DNA of 64,000 nucleotides from Daejeonella sp. (GTDB lineage: Bacteria; Bacteroidota; Bacteroidia; Sphingobacteriales; Sphingobacteriaceae): contig NZ_JAFEIG010000007.1 of the NCBI RefSeq assembly GCF_017495225.1, positions 157,811 to 221,810 of the forward strand, read 5' to 3'. Under the pieces are notes generated by a model. It did no database searches. It was given only the letters and a program-made list of their open reading frames with translations, and had not been told where the DNA came from. Below are positions 29,488 to 37,505 of the stretch, in pieces. The stretch's first letter is position 1. Each line of letters opens with the position of its first letter. The translations under genes were made by a program, and so were the position numbers.

Positions 29488-29579
29488 ATTATTTAATGGA
29501 TTAAAATAATTCTGAATTTTTTAAAAACAGAAATTACAATTAATTACCAAGTCTAAGAAGCATTAATCCATTAAATAAT
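29488..29579. repeat. 17-bp inverted repeat in the 29.3-30.1 kb gap
   Basis: ATTATTTAATGGATTAA (29488-29504) and its exact reverse complement (29563-29579) are separated by 58 bp. The core ATTTAATGGATTAA recurs at 35196-35209 upstream of the MORN gene. The core TTAAT-GG-ATTAA is itself nearly palindromic, so these may be operator sites. I see no protein-coding gene elsewhere in the 29264-30101 gap. Confidence 0.5.
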
Positions 29580-29961
29580 TCTTTTGATGATACGATTAAA
29601 CAAGTCTAATCAATAATTCTCCGAAGCCCTAAATAAATTGCGTTATTCGTGTGATGTAACGGAATGTAACAGGTTATTGGGGGCTTAAATAAATTTAATT
29701 CGAGGATTTCGGGGACATAATAAATCCCCAAAATTGATTTTTTATTGCAAGGAAAATTTCCAGAGAAAGAAAATAATCAGCGCTCATTTTGCATGCTTGT
29801 ATTTTGATTTAATCAAAAACAGGAATTCTATTATTTGTAAAAGGATACCTCTTGGGATTATTTATTGACCAGATATTTCCTCATTCCCAAATTAGATATC
29901 AGACAAAATCTATCATTTCATCAAGCTTAAATTGACGCAATTCAAAAAAGCCGAAATTAAA

Positions 29962-30009
29962 ACAAGCTTGTCAAATGAGGATTTGAGGAAAGATTTAGCA
30001 ATAGTTTTG
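29962..30009 (+). promoter_or_regulatory. palindrome promoter P1 (vWA cassette 1)
   Basis: ACAAGCTTGT (29962-29971) lies 30 bp upstream of TAGTTTTG (30002-30009), a perfect TAnnTTTG -7 element. It drives the vWA gene at 30102 and its partner. Confidence 0.75.
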
Positions 30010-30101
30010 GTGAAAGATTTAAAGGCCTAAAGCAAAAAATACTTTTTTAAATACAAAGGCCAGATTTAAAATCTACAATTATTGATGTTATAATTAAAAT
30101 C

Positions 30102-30704
30102 ATGCTGAATAATAATTCAAAAACAGAAAGCCTCCTTTATCATATTATTATAGATAATAGCAAGAGTATGCAAGTGCATCAGCCAGAACTCTATACGATG
30201 TTGATCAGGCATTTGCAAAATTTAAATAAATCAATTACGGAGCAGGGGAAATTGATCCATATTTCTTGTGGCTATTTCAATACCGAGAATTTAGGTTTTG
30301 AAGAGAGTTACCTCCCCACTTTAAAGTTCCTAAAGAAAAGCAGAAACATTGAACTAAGCGGTAATAGCAATATATTCGATGCCCTCGCAGAAAATTTGAG
30401 CTACCTCAATCAAAAACTAGAAAGCCCTGAATTTAAAAAAGTAAGCAAAGTATATCTAGCTCTTATAAGCGATGGTCATGAGAATAAATCAAGCAAAACT
30501 ACATCGCAAGAATTAAACAATGAACTGATAAAATTTCGTGAAAATCATGGAGCCGAATTTATAATAATGAGTGGTGTTTTCCATAATTTAGACTATGATA
30601 TCAAGCTAACTATACCCCTAATGGCCCAATACGCAAAAGATCCCTTATGCATTCAAAATGCTCTTAGCAACCTGGAAAAATATATTTGTGGCGACTTGAT
30701 TTAA
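30102..30704 (+). CDS. vWA domain protein, cassette 1
   Basis: A 200-aa single-domain von Willebrand factor A protein. The metal-ion-dependent adhesion site is visible as D18-N-S20-K-S22 and, near residue 122, LISDGHEN. The usual Thr position is in GNSNIFDAL, where Asn/Ser replaces Thr, so metal binding may be weakened compared with the second copy. No signal peptide or membrane segment is seen. It is homologous to the vWA at 37506 (same DGHEN motif) and is followed by the same type of partner gene. vWA proteins often act as adaptors for AAA+ machines, and an AAA+ peptidase lies at 44627. Confidence 0.85.
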   Translation: MLNNNSKTESLLYHIIIDNSKSMQVHQPELYTMLIRHLQNLNKSITEQGKLIHISCGYFNTENLGFEESYLPTLKFLKKSRNIELSGNSNIFDALAENLSYLNQKLESPEFKKVSKVYLALISDGHENKSSKTTSQELNNELIKFRENHGAEFIIMSGVFHNLDYDIKLTIPLMAQYAKDPLCIQNALSNLEKYICGDLI

Positions 30705-30794
30705 ATCTCTCACAAGAAAATTAATCGTGTTAAAATTATATTTTATAATTTGGCATTAAATAATCTCTATTCTAAGCATATTCTACCACATATC

Positions 30795-31955
30795 ATGAAA
30801 AAAATTAATTATAAAGTATGGTTAGTTCGCTCACCAGAAGTGAGCAAAATCGAATATTGGAATGTGTACAATCTCCTAAAATCGATTCCTGGTATAATTA
30901 CTTATTTAACTAATGAAAAGGAAGATTTTAATGTAGAAGAGGAAGAGAATGAAATTCGAAATATTTCTGAAGAGAAGATTAAGCATAACTGGTTTTTTGA
31001 ACAATGTGATAAATTTAGATATGATTCAGATATAGCTGAAACAGATATGGTTCTATATCTCACCGATCTTCCCAATGAAAATAATCTTTTTCTTAAATGC
31101 GATGAGGAAAATAGGCTGAATGCCTATATTCAAACTTCAGATTACCACAAATATTTCCCAGGTAACGATACTCGTTATCCTATAGCCTATCATATTGCAG
31201 TTACAGTTTTAATGATGCAGTGGTTCGAAAATACAGAAGAAGCTACAAAAACTATCAATATGAACAGGAGTAAAGGTGGTATCCTAGACTTCTGCAGTTA
31301 TAAAAAAGATGTGATTTTAAAACTTCGTACTGCCGACCTTTCTGCTGAAGAAATTGATAGTCTTATTGAGAAAAAAGTTGACCCGAACCTGATTTTAACA
31401 GTGCTGGAGATTTTAGAAAAATTAAGAAGCTTCATGCTTTTGAAAAACCGTTGGGGCTTAGCACCTAAACCTCTTGTAATGACCATAGACCTCCGAACTA
31501 ATAAATTTTACTTTGAGGAATTAGGAAATATTGAAGTGGCTTTAAATCCTGTTCAAATGGCACTTTATCTGACTTTCTTAACTCATACAGATGGGATTAT
31601 TTATGATAAAAAGAAATCTCATTTGGAACATCGTAACCTAATGTATAAGTATTATAATAATATGAAATCTGATCCATTAGACATTTTAGACTCTGGTTTT
31701 AAGGATAGAATGGCTTTAATAGAAAAAACTTGGAAAACCAATGATTTTAGTATTCAACTTGCCAAAATAAAAAAAGAATTCATTAAGACTTTAGGCAGTG
31801 AATTAGCAAAACTATATTATATAACCATTGATGAAAATTCAAAGACAAGAAATATTGTTGTTGATCGTCAATATATTGAAATATTAGATTGGAAAGGTGA
31901 AGTTCAGGATACTAAGTCCTATTTACAAAAGTATATTGAGAAAACAAGCTTGTAA
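30795..31955 (+). CDS. vWA-associated partner protein, cassette 1 (unknown family)
   Basis: A 386-aa protein. I chose the ATG at 30795 over an in-frame TTG at 30750 because it aligns with the start of the paralogue at 38172. Shared segments with the paralogue include VWLVRSPE at the N-terminus, WFFEQC-like, a TDLPN-like motif, FPG.D..YP.AYH.A.TVL, SYKKDV-like, DPNLI and, at the end, LAKLYxI and VDRQYIE. There are no membrane segments and no motif I can assign to an enzyme. It always follows a vWA gene here and is followed by a palindrome promoter and a short terminated RNA. The family may be one of the unnamed domains of FtsH-ternary-type systems. Confidence 0.75.
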   Translation: MKKINYKVWLVRSPEVSKIEYWNVYNLLKSIPGIITYLTNEKEDFNVEEEENEIRNISEEKIKHNWFFEQCDKFRYDSDIAETDMVLYLTDLPNENNLFLKCDEENRLNAYIQTSDYHKYFPGNDTRYPIAYHIAVTVLMMQWFENTEEATKTINMNRSKGGILDFCSYKKDVILKLRTADLSAEEIDSLIEKKVDPNLILTVLEILEKLRSFMLLKNRWGLAPKPLVMTIDLRTNKFYFEELGNIEVALNPVQMALYLTFLTHTDGIIYDKKKSHLEHRNLMYKYYNNMKSDPLDILDSGFKDRMALIEKTWKTNDFSIQLAKIKKEFIKTLGSELAKLYYITIDENSKTRNIVVDRQYIEILDWKGEVQDTKSYLQKYIEKTSL

Positions 31956-31991
31956 AATAGGAAATTAGCTTAAAAAGCATCCTTACCTTTG
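31944..31991 (+). promoter_or_regulatory. palindrome promoter P2, overlapping the end of the partner gene
   Basis: ACAAGCTTGT (31944-31953) overlaps the last codons and stop of the partner gene. TACCTTTG (31984-31991) follows after 30 bp. No gene starts before a terminator at 32051-32082, so it appears to drive a short RNA. Confidence 0.7.
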
Positions 31992-31995
31992 AATA

Positions 31996-32083
31996 TCAAA
32001 TATGAAATTCCATTCTTGTTTGATTTTGTGATTAATAATTGTGTTTGAAAATTGAGCGCCGTTTTTACGGCCTCAATTTTTTA
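31996..32083 (+). ncRNA. candidate small RNA 1 of the vWA cassettes
   Basis: A segment of about 88 nt between promoter P2 and an intrinsic terminator (hairpin 32051-32077, left arm ATTGAGcGCCGT, right arm ACGGCcTCAAT, then TTTTTT). It contains GTGATTAATAATTGTGTTTG, which matches GTGATTAATATTTGTGGTTTG in the RNA after the second cassette. No ORF of credible length is present. The start is inferred from the -7 element, so it is approximate. It could instead be an attenuated leader. Confidence 0.5.
32051..32082 (+). terminator. terminator of small RNA 1
   Basis: A 10-bp GC-rich stem with a bulge and a TTTTT loop, followed by a T run. Confidence 0.75.
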
Positions 32084-32171
32084 TTTATAGCTAATTGTAA
32101 ATTAAATAGATGACATCATTCTACTCAACAAAATACCCCATGATTTCATAAAATCAAAAATAATTTCAAAA

Positions 32172-32220
32172 TACAAGCTTGTAAAATAGAATCTGTTTAC
32201 AATTAGTTCTAACACCTTTG
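32172..32220 (+). promoter_or_regulatory. palindrome promoter P3 (HELIH protein gene)
   Basis: TACAAGCTTGTA (32172-32183), then CACCTTTG (32213-32220), 30 bp after the ten-base core. The ATG at 32240 is only 20 bp past the -7 element, so the leader is very short. Confidence 0.75.
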
Positions 32221-32239
32221 CAACATCAAAAGCTAGAAC

Positions 32240-33418
32240 ATGAACACAGAAACTTTAATGACAAACACCACAGTAAGAGAGAAAATTACAACATCTTGGG
32301 ACTTCATGAATGAAGATGATTGGTACGATGATATCGATTGTTTCCCAGGTGATTATGATGAAGAATATGGCATTGAAGCCGATTTTCATGATAAAGTGGA
32401 TGAAGTAATCAACTTAAATCTCAAGAATGCATTAAGCCGTTTGGAAACAGTTTTGGAAAAATTTCCTATCCATCATATTTCTGTGAGTGTGGATTTAAAT
32501 GGGATGGAAAATACCGACGCATTCTGTATGAATTCAGGCGACTTTGAAACTACAGGAAGAAATAGTATCGGAATTGGCGTAGGACCACGAATGTTAAGAT
32601 CATTTCTGGAGAAGCATTTTTATGCAAACTCATTTAATGACCCCTATTATGAATTAAATTTTGATCATGAATTAATTCACGGAATGGATCAAAACCTATG
32701 GAAATACAGTCCGAAAGGACTTAGTGCGAGGACTCCTAAAGAACATCTTTTACATTATTTATTGAAATACCAAACCGAAGGTCTAGCCTGTTTTTCAACT
32801 TTTTTAAGAGGTCATTTAGCCGAAAAATCGTTTATCAAAGCCGCATCAAAATTTGACAAGAATTGGAGATTGATAACAAATTTTGATGAACAAAATCCAG
32901 AGAATTGGAAGAACATATCAAACAAGATGGAGAGTCATCAAAATGATCCATATAATTTAGGTCCCATGATGGTGCTTCAGGCAATCAAAGTAAAAACCAG
33001 CGAAAGCAATGATTCAAGGCTTCTAGATCTGCTAGAAAAAGCAATGAAAATTGAGTATTTAAACAATGATGAGATTAACCATTTAATTATCGCCGGACTT
33101 GAATTAAGCTTTCCAGAATTTGTAAATGGATTATATAAACCTGATTTAAAGGGACGATCATTCATGAATAAAAATGTTTTATTTGCTGCATTTGAGCAGG
33201 TAAATTCATGGGAAGATTATCTAACAGAAGAAGAAAAAAATAAAGCTTCACAAAAAGTCTCCATTTCGGATTTGGAACATGAACTTAATTCCATTAATCA
33301 TCTTGAAGATGAAACGTCGGTATTAAAGAAATTGGAATTAAATTATCACATTAAGACTGGAAAAGAATATCAAAATTACCAGGCAAAATGCCATGATTTC
33401 TATGAACAATTGCTTTAG
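32240..33418 (+). CDS. putative zinc metallopeptidase (HELIH) of unknown family
   Basis: A 392-aa soluble protein. The motif FDHELIHGMDQ gives HExxH at residues 143-147, and QTEGLACF offers Glu180 as a possible third ligand, the spacing of a gluzincin. The N-terminal 50 residues are acidic and poorly structured. The C-terminal half (about 200-392) is helical and unassigned. Two other candidate proteases lie in the same regulon. The protease call rests on the motif alone. Confidence 0.7.
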   Translation: MNTETLMTNTTVREKITTSWDFMNEDDWYDDIDCFPGDYDEEYGIEADFHDKVDEVINLNLKNALSRLETVLEKFPIHHISVSVDLNGMENTDAFCMNSGDFETTGRNSIGIGVGPRMLRSFLEKHFYANSFNDPYYELNFDHELIHGMDQNLWKYSPKGLSARTPKEHLLHYLLKYQTEGLACFSTFLRGHLAEKSFIKAASKFDKNWRLITNFDEQNPENWKNISNKMESHQNDPYNLGPMMVLQAIKVKTSESNDSRLLDLLEKAMKIEYLNNDEINHLIIAGLELSFPEFVNGLYKPDLKGRSFMNKNVLFAAFEQVNSWEDYLTEEEKNKASQKVSISDLEHELNSINHLEDETSVLKKLELNYHIKTGKEYQNYQAKCHDFYEQLL

Positions 33419-33478
33419 CCTAGCTATAATATAATCATTTTTTAATAATTATCCTATATTTAATACAAAAAATCTATC

Positions 33479-34180
33479 ATGGCAATTACAAAATTTTCTA
33501 TTGAATTAATTGAAGGCGCGCCAGTTTTTCGCGATAAGGGAAACATTATCTTATTGGATACGGGTGCGCCAAAAACTATCCATACTTCTACAGAATTATT
33601 TTTTTTAGGTAAAAGTTTTGATGTAATCACTACTTATGGACCTATTAATATGCAAACCATTAGTGGCAATATGGGCACACCCATTACCACGCTTTTGGGT
33701 ATGGATATAATAAAAGATTACAAAATCATTTTCGATTATAAAAACTTGGAAATTAGTTTACTTACAGCCGATGAAGAGGATGTACAGGGAGAGGAAATTC
33801 CAATGACAGAACATTTGGGCATTCCGGTAATTGATGTTTTACCTATAGATAAATACATTCCTATGTTTTTAGATTCAGGTGCTCATTTATCATATATCAA
33901 AAGTGATCATACGCAAGACCATAAAAATTTCGGTCAAACAGAAGACTTCCACCCTACTATTGGGAAATTTACAACTACTAAATTTTTAATCTCCAGTAGA
34001 GTTGGTGAACACTATATTGAAGTTTTTTATGGTAATCTACCTAGTCAGTTAGTATCATTTTTATCCTTAATCAAGGGTGATAATGGAATTTTAGGATATG
34101 ATTTCTTCGCGAAATTTAAGATCTGCTTGGATATGAAAAAAATGAAATTGACGATTTTGGAAGGACCGCATTATTATTAA
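33479..34180 (+). CDS. bilobed aspartic protease-like protein
   Basis: A 233-aa protein with two retropepsin-type active-site motifs, LLDTGAPKT (Asp27) and FLDSGAHLSY (Asp132). Each is followed by the conserved hydrophobic-Gly segment (LLGMDII, ILGYDFF). One chain thus carries both lobes of an aspartic protease, far shorter than pepsins and without a signal peptide. It starts 60 bp after the HELIH gene, has no palindrome of its own and is probably cotranscribed from P3. Confidence 0.8.
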   Translation: MAITKFSIELIEGAPVFRDKGNIILLDTGAPKTIHTSTELFFLGKSFDVITTYGPINMQTISGNMGTPITTLLGMDIIKDYKIIFDYKNLEISLLTADEEDVQGEEIPMTEHLGIPVIDVLPIDKYIPMFLDSGAHLSYIKSDHTQDHKNFGQTEDFHPTIGKFTTTKFLISSRVGEHYIEVFYGNLPSQLVSFLSLIKGDNGILGYDFFAKFKICLDMKKMKLTILEGPHYY

Positions 34181-34202
34181 TATTGTCCGAAAAAATAAAA
34201 AA

Positions 34203-34246
34203 ACAGGGCCAGAAAGCGATTATTGATTGGGTGATTTCTGGCTCTG
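34203..34246. terminator. hairpin downstream of the aspartic protease gene
   Basis: GCCAGAAA and TTTCTGGC form an 8-bp stem with a large loop. The T run lies on the minus-strand side (TTTTTTT), so on the plus strand it is a weak terminator at best. Confidence 0.35.
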
Positions 34247-34448
34247 CTTATGATTAAATATGTGACAGGTTGTGGATTAACGTAAGTTACAGGTGACGTA
34301 TTTATGGAGAATGACTTTAATAAAAGAGTTATTGTGAGTAATAAAATTTATGATATAAAAAATCTATATTCATAAGCATAATTATCAATTTTATCTATAT
34401 CCCTATAAAGAAAATCTATTTTACTCGATAAAAATTGCTCTCAATTTC

Positions 34449-34472
34449 TATTCATTAAAATTTTAATGAATA
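34449..34472. repeat. 24-bp perfect AT-rich palindrome
   Basis: TATTCATTAAAA followed directly by its reverse complement. It lies 46 bp upstream of palindrome P4. Possible protein-binding site; nothing else is seen in 34250-34510. Confidence 0.45.
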
Positions 34473-34518
34473 ACTTTTCTGGCTAGAACCCCAAAAAGCC
34501 CTTTTTTTTTAAAAAAAA

Positions 34519-34565
34519 ACAAGCTTGTAAACTGAGCATCCTCCAAAAAAAGCTGAATACCTTTG
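34519..34565 (+). promoter_or_regulatory. palindrome promoter P4 (coiled-coil gene)
   Basis: ACAAGCTTGT (34519-34528), then TACCTTTG (34558-34565) after 29 bp. The ATG follows at 34607. Confidence 0.75.
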
Positions 34566-34606
34566 CTGAACAATTTAAAAAGGTAATAATTAAAAAAATA
34601 GGAAAG

Positions 34607-35035
34607 ATGAATATTAGTCAGGCGTTAAAACAGAAATCTAGAATTATTAGAGACATTCAAAGAGAAAGTAGTCGACTCTATAAGTGGAACATTTACACGG
34701 TAGGTTCTACAGTGCCTTATGAGGCAAAAGAAACTTACCAGATTTGGTTAAATCTTAAAGAGGAGTTAATCCTTTTGAAATCTAAAATCCACAGAGCCAA
34801 TCAAGGCATCCAGGAAATGATTTTCAGACTCTCAGAACGTAAAGATACCGTAGAAAGCTTAAAAGCTTTGAGTTGTATTGAGGGTGAAAAAATAACAGAA
34901 AGTTATTCAAACATAAGCGTGGAGGTTTCAAGTATATCTTTATTAGAACGAGATAAAATAATTAAAGACTTGGAAAATGAAATTGATGAGATTCAAAATG
35001 AGATAGAACTTTATAACCATAAAACTCAGATTTAA
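34607..35035 (+). CDS. coiled-coil hypothetical protein
   Basis: A 142-aa highly charged helical protein with heptad-like stretches at about 40-80 and 108-140. There is no signal peptide or membrane segment, and I recognise no family. It is expressed from its own copy of the palindrome promoter, which ties it to the surrounding genes. Confidence 0.7.
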   Translation: MNISQALKQKSRIIRDIQRESSRLYKWNIYTVGSTVPYEAKETYQIWLNLKEELILLKSKIHRANQGIQEMIFRLSERKDTVESLKALSCIEGEKITESYSNISVEVSSISLLERDKIIKDLENEIDEIQNEIELYNHKTQI

Positions 35036-35125
35036 GATATTGGTCGGTGAGGGATTAATTTTTTCGTTTAGGTGTGATAAACCAAAGCTCGCAGGGGTAC
35101 GATTTAGATAATGATATTGAATGAA

Positions 35126-35180
35126 AAATTCAAAACTCAGTCTTCAAGATTAGCACTTACCCAGTGAAATTCAAAACTCA
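35126..35180. repeat. direct repeat upstream of the MORN gene
   Basis: AAATTCAAAACTCA occurs at 35126-35139 and 35167-35180, with a period of 41 bp. The ATTTAATGGATTAA motif at 35196-35209 follows, then a -7-like TATTTTTA at 35226-35233. Confidence 0.45.
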
Positions 35181-35252
35181 AACCTTTTTCATCACATTTA
35201 ATGGATTAATTAACCCAAACCGACTTATTTTTACAAAAAATCAATCAAACTA

Positions 35253-35582
35253 ATGGAAAAATTAGATCATTACGAGGGACAAGCCTTCAACGGTAAATTT
35301 CACGGGAAAGGAAAATTAACAAATGCCGAGGGAGTAATTGCGGAAGGGATTTTTGAGAATGGATATTTAGAAGGCGAAGCAAAAGTTTCATTTCCTGATG
35401 GACGCATTTACCTTTTGCAAATCAAGGATCGAGTAGCCATTGAGCATAAGCTTGTGCAGGAGAAAACTGTAATAAATAAACAAACAAAAGCACGTAGTCC
35501 ATATCAACCTGGTCCGGGATTAAAATCTAAACCAAAAGGAAGTATTTTCCCGTTTTTTGGAATGAATTTTAGTGCTGAATAG
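35253..35582 (+). CDS. small MORN-repeat protein
   Basis: A 109-aa protein. Residues 6-55 contain two to three MORN-type units (YEGQAFNGKFHGKGKLTNAEG, FENGYLEGEAKVSFPDG). The C-terminal third is basic and proline-rich and ends in PFFGMNFSAE. No signal peptide is seen. MORN repeats in bacteria are associated with protein or membrane contact. The upstream region lacks the AAGCTT palindrome but has other repeats, so regulation may differ from the neighbours. Confidence 0.75.
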   Translation: MEKLDHYEGQAFNGKFHGKGKLTNAEGVIAEGIFENGYLEGEAKVSFPDGRIYLLQIKDRVAIEHKLVQEKTVINKQTKARSPYQPGPGLKSKPKGSIFPFFGMNFSAE

Positions 35583-35628
35583 TTTCTAATGATTAAAGAA
35601 ATATTGCTCCATTTTAGAGAAATTTTTT

Positions 35629-35665
35629 CATAAAAAAATCCTCATTTTTTGAATGAGGATTTTTT
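35629..35665 (+). terminator. terminator between the MORN gene and the convergent hypothetical gene
   Basis: AAAAAATCCTCATT (about 35632-35645) and AATGAGGATTTTTT (about 35652-35665) form a stem with T tracts in both directions, between convergent genes. Confidence 0.75.
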
Positions 35666-35694
35666 AAATATTGGAACCATTTAGAAACATCATT

Positions 35695-36210
35695 TTATTC
35701 TAAATCGGCATACAATGAAATATCTAATTTTCCAGGTTTAGGAGAATTTTTAAAATCAAGATCATTCTTTGAATTAAAACCATCTCCTAAACTCGCCAAA
35801 AACAATTGATCTTTCTCAAATTGATTAGATAAAACAGTATCATTTTTAGGATTTTTTACTTTCCATAATCCTTCGGGGAAGGCATCCTGTCTGTAAATAA
35901 CAGTCTTCGAAATAATATCAATTCCTTTCTCAATTTGAACCAATAATTTATAATCATTTGAATCTGTTTTTACCAAATCACAAGATATAAGTCTAGACTT
36001 ATTCTTTTTCGCGACACTACGTGCCGCTCTACAATTATGATCAATCTTCCATTCATTGTACTTGGTCCACAAAATTTCTTCATCATCACCCCTATTGGCA
36101 ACTAATAAAGATTTATAAATGGCCGCAATCCAATTTCTGTTAGACATTGCATGTCCACTAGCGTTTAAATAAAGTTGCTCTGCAACTAGGTAAAGAAATT
36201 CTGTATTCAT
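35695..36210 (-). CDS. hypothetical protein, divergent from the caspase-like gene
   Basis: A 171-aa soluble protein with no family I can name. The N-terminal half is helical (EQLYLNASGHAMSNRNWIAAIYKSL); the C-terminal half is more beta-like. It is transcribed leftward from promoter P5, whose palindrome has a TAnnTTTG element at the correct spacing on this strand too. It therefore belongs to the same regulon as the genes to the right. Confidence 0.7.
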   Translation of the reverse strand: MNTEFLYLVAEQLYLNASGHAMSNRNWIAAIYKSLLVANRGDDEEILWTKYNEWKIDHNCRAARSVAKKNKSRLISCDLVKTDSNDYKLLVQIEKGIDIISKTVIYRQDAFPEGLWKVKNPKNDTVLSNQFEKDQLFLASLGDGFNSKNDLDFKNSPKPGKLDISLYADLE

Positions 36211-36253
36211 AATATAATTTAAAGGTTAAGATTTTTATCTGTTTTACAATGCT

Positions 36254-36337
36254 CAAAATTAGAGAGATAAGAATTACCATTCAGGAATTTACAAGCTTGT
36301 AAATTGAAAAATCACATTTTGAAGAGTTTTATTTTTA
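36254..36337. promoter_or_regulatory. bidirectional palindrome promoter P5
   Basis: TACAAGCTTGTA (36290-36301). Rightward, TATTTTTA (36330-36337) follows after 29 bp. Leftward, TAATTTTG (36261-36254 on the minus strand) also follows after 29 bp. One site therefore serves the divergent genes at 36210 and 36357. Confidence 0.75.
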
Positions 36338-36356
36338 CAAAAAAATCAGAAACAAA

Positions 36357-36920
36357 ATGGACAATTTACAGCTATCTACAACTCTTATTATTCATCCAGA
36401 AGACCTAACCACTAAATTCCTGGATCCCATTTACACCTCTATTCCAAATAAGAAATTAATTCGTGATGAGTTAAATTCTGAACGATTGAATAAGGAAATG
36501 GAAAGTCATTCTAGAATTATCATGCTGGGGCATGGTACCTCTATCGGATTACTTTGTCCTTGTCCCGAGACTGGTAGACTCGAACAGATAGTCAATATTT
36601 ACCATGCTTGGGAGCTAAGCAAGCATTCTGAAAATGTTTATATCTGGTGTAATGCCGACCGCTTTGTTTTGGAGCATGACTTATCAGGACTCTATTCTGG
36701 AATGTTTATTAGTGAGGTGGGAGAAGCAGCCTATTGCGGATTAGGTGTGGTAAGTCAAGAGCTGGTGGATGAATCAAATACCCGCTTTAGTGAAATTATG
36801 GCTGAATTCATACATCTAAATAAATTTTCAATCCTTCATGAATTAAAAGTTAGATATGGTCAATTAGCGAAAACTAATCCCATAGCAGCATATAATGTTG
36901 AAAGATTATTTGCTCGATAA
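36357..36920 (+). CDS. caspase-like (clan CD) candidate peptidase
   Basis: A 187-aa protein. The strand-loop motif RIIMLGHG puts a His-Gly at residues 59-60. VYIWCNAD puts a Cys at residue 98, a spacing of about 40 residues as in caspase-fold enzymes, with hydrophobic strands before each residue. Further motifs are GLLCPCPETG and FISEVGEAAYCG. No signal peptide is seen. It may be a compact caspase/CHAT-type effector, but the assignment rests on these motifs only. It heads a four-gene operon (36357-39299) that ends with vWA cassette 2. Confidence 0.6.
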   Translation: MDNLQLSTTLIIHPEDLTTKFLDPIYTSIPNKKLIRDELNSERLNKEMESHSRIIMLGHGTSIGLLCPCPETGRLEQIVNIYHAWELSKHSENVYIWCNADRFVLEHDLSGLYSGMFISEVGEAAYCGLGVVSQELVDESNTRFSEIMAEFIHLNKFSILHELKVRYGQLAKTNPIAAYNVERLFAR

Positions 36921-36958
36921 GTAATTTTTATCTATAAACCTTTCATTAACAATTATTT

Positions 36959-37495
36959 ATGTCAATAAGTGATGAGACATTCTGGACCTACTGGTCTATT
37001 TACATGGGGACTATCTTCCTTATCTGGATTTTTAAAAAAGATAAGGATGATAAAAGTCCGAGCGACAAGCAATACAAAGCTTGGAGGTCGCAGTTCTTAT
37101 TAAAGACAAATAAGACAGCCTATATCAGGGCGGTTGTTTATTGGTGCGTTCAGAATTTGGGCGTTCCAAAAGGGAATAATAAAATACCCGGAATTGTTGT
37201 CCGATATGTGAAGCAGGACAAATTTTTGGGTCTTTATTGTTCGGCCAGAAAAGAAATTATAATCTATATAAAGGCACATGATGACTTATTACAATTAACA
37301 AATACTGTAATTCATGAATACGATCATTTTTTAAGAATAAGGAATGTAAACGACCAGAAAAATTACAATAAAGTTCTCAATGAAATTGGTTATGATAAAC
37401 ATCCCCTCGAAATATATGCGAGAGAAACTGCTGATAAACATGAGCTTAGCTGCTTCAGGGAGATGGCGGAGAGAGGTTTATTATTTAGAAAATAG
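36959..37495 (+). CDS. membrane-anchored HEYDH putative metallopeptidase
   Basis: A 178-aa protein with one N-terminal membrane segment (FWTYWSIYMGTIFLIWIF, about 8-25). A cytoplasm-facing or surface domain carries HExxH at residues 119-123 (VIHEYDHFLRIRN), with Glu151/Glu155 in PLEIYARETADKHE as possible third ligands. The look is SprT/ImmA-like, but I cannot assign the family. It lies 38 bp after the caspase-like gene and 10 bp before the vWA gene, so it is part of the operon. Confidence 0.7.
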   Translation: MSISDETFWTYWSIYMGTIFLIWIFKKDKDDKSPSDKQYKAWRSQFLLKTNKTAYIRAVVYWCVQNLGVPKGNNKIPGIVVRYVKQDKFLGLYCSARKEIIIYIKAHDDLLQLTNTVIHEYDHFLRIRNVNDQKNYNKVLNEIGYDKHPLEIYARETADKHELSCFREMAERGLLFRK

Positions 37496-37505
37496 AATTT
37501 AGAAA

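Noticed and set aside
29650..29680. GTAAC repeats resembling the sulfide operator
   Set aside because: The copies are in direct orientation without the N4 palindrome and no -7 element or gene follows at the right distance.
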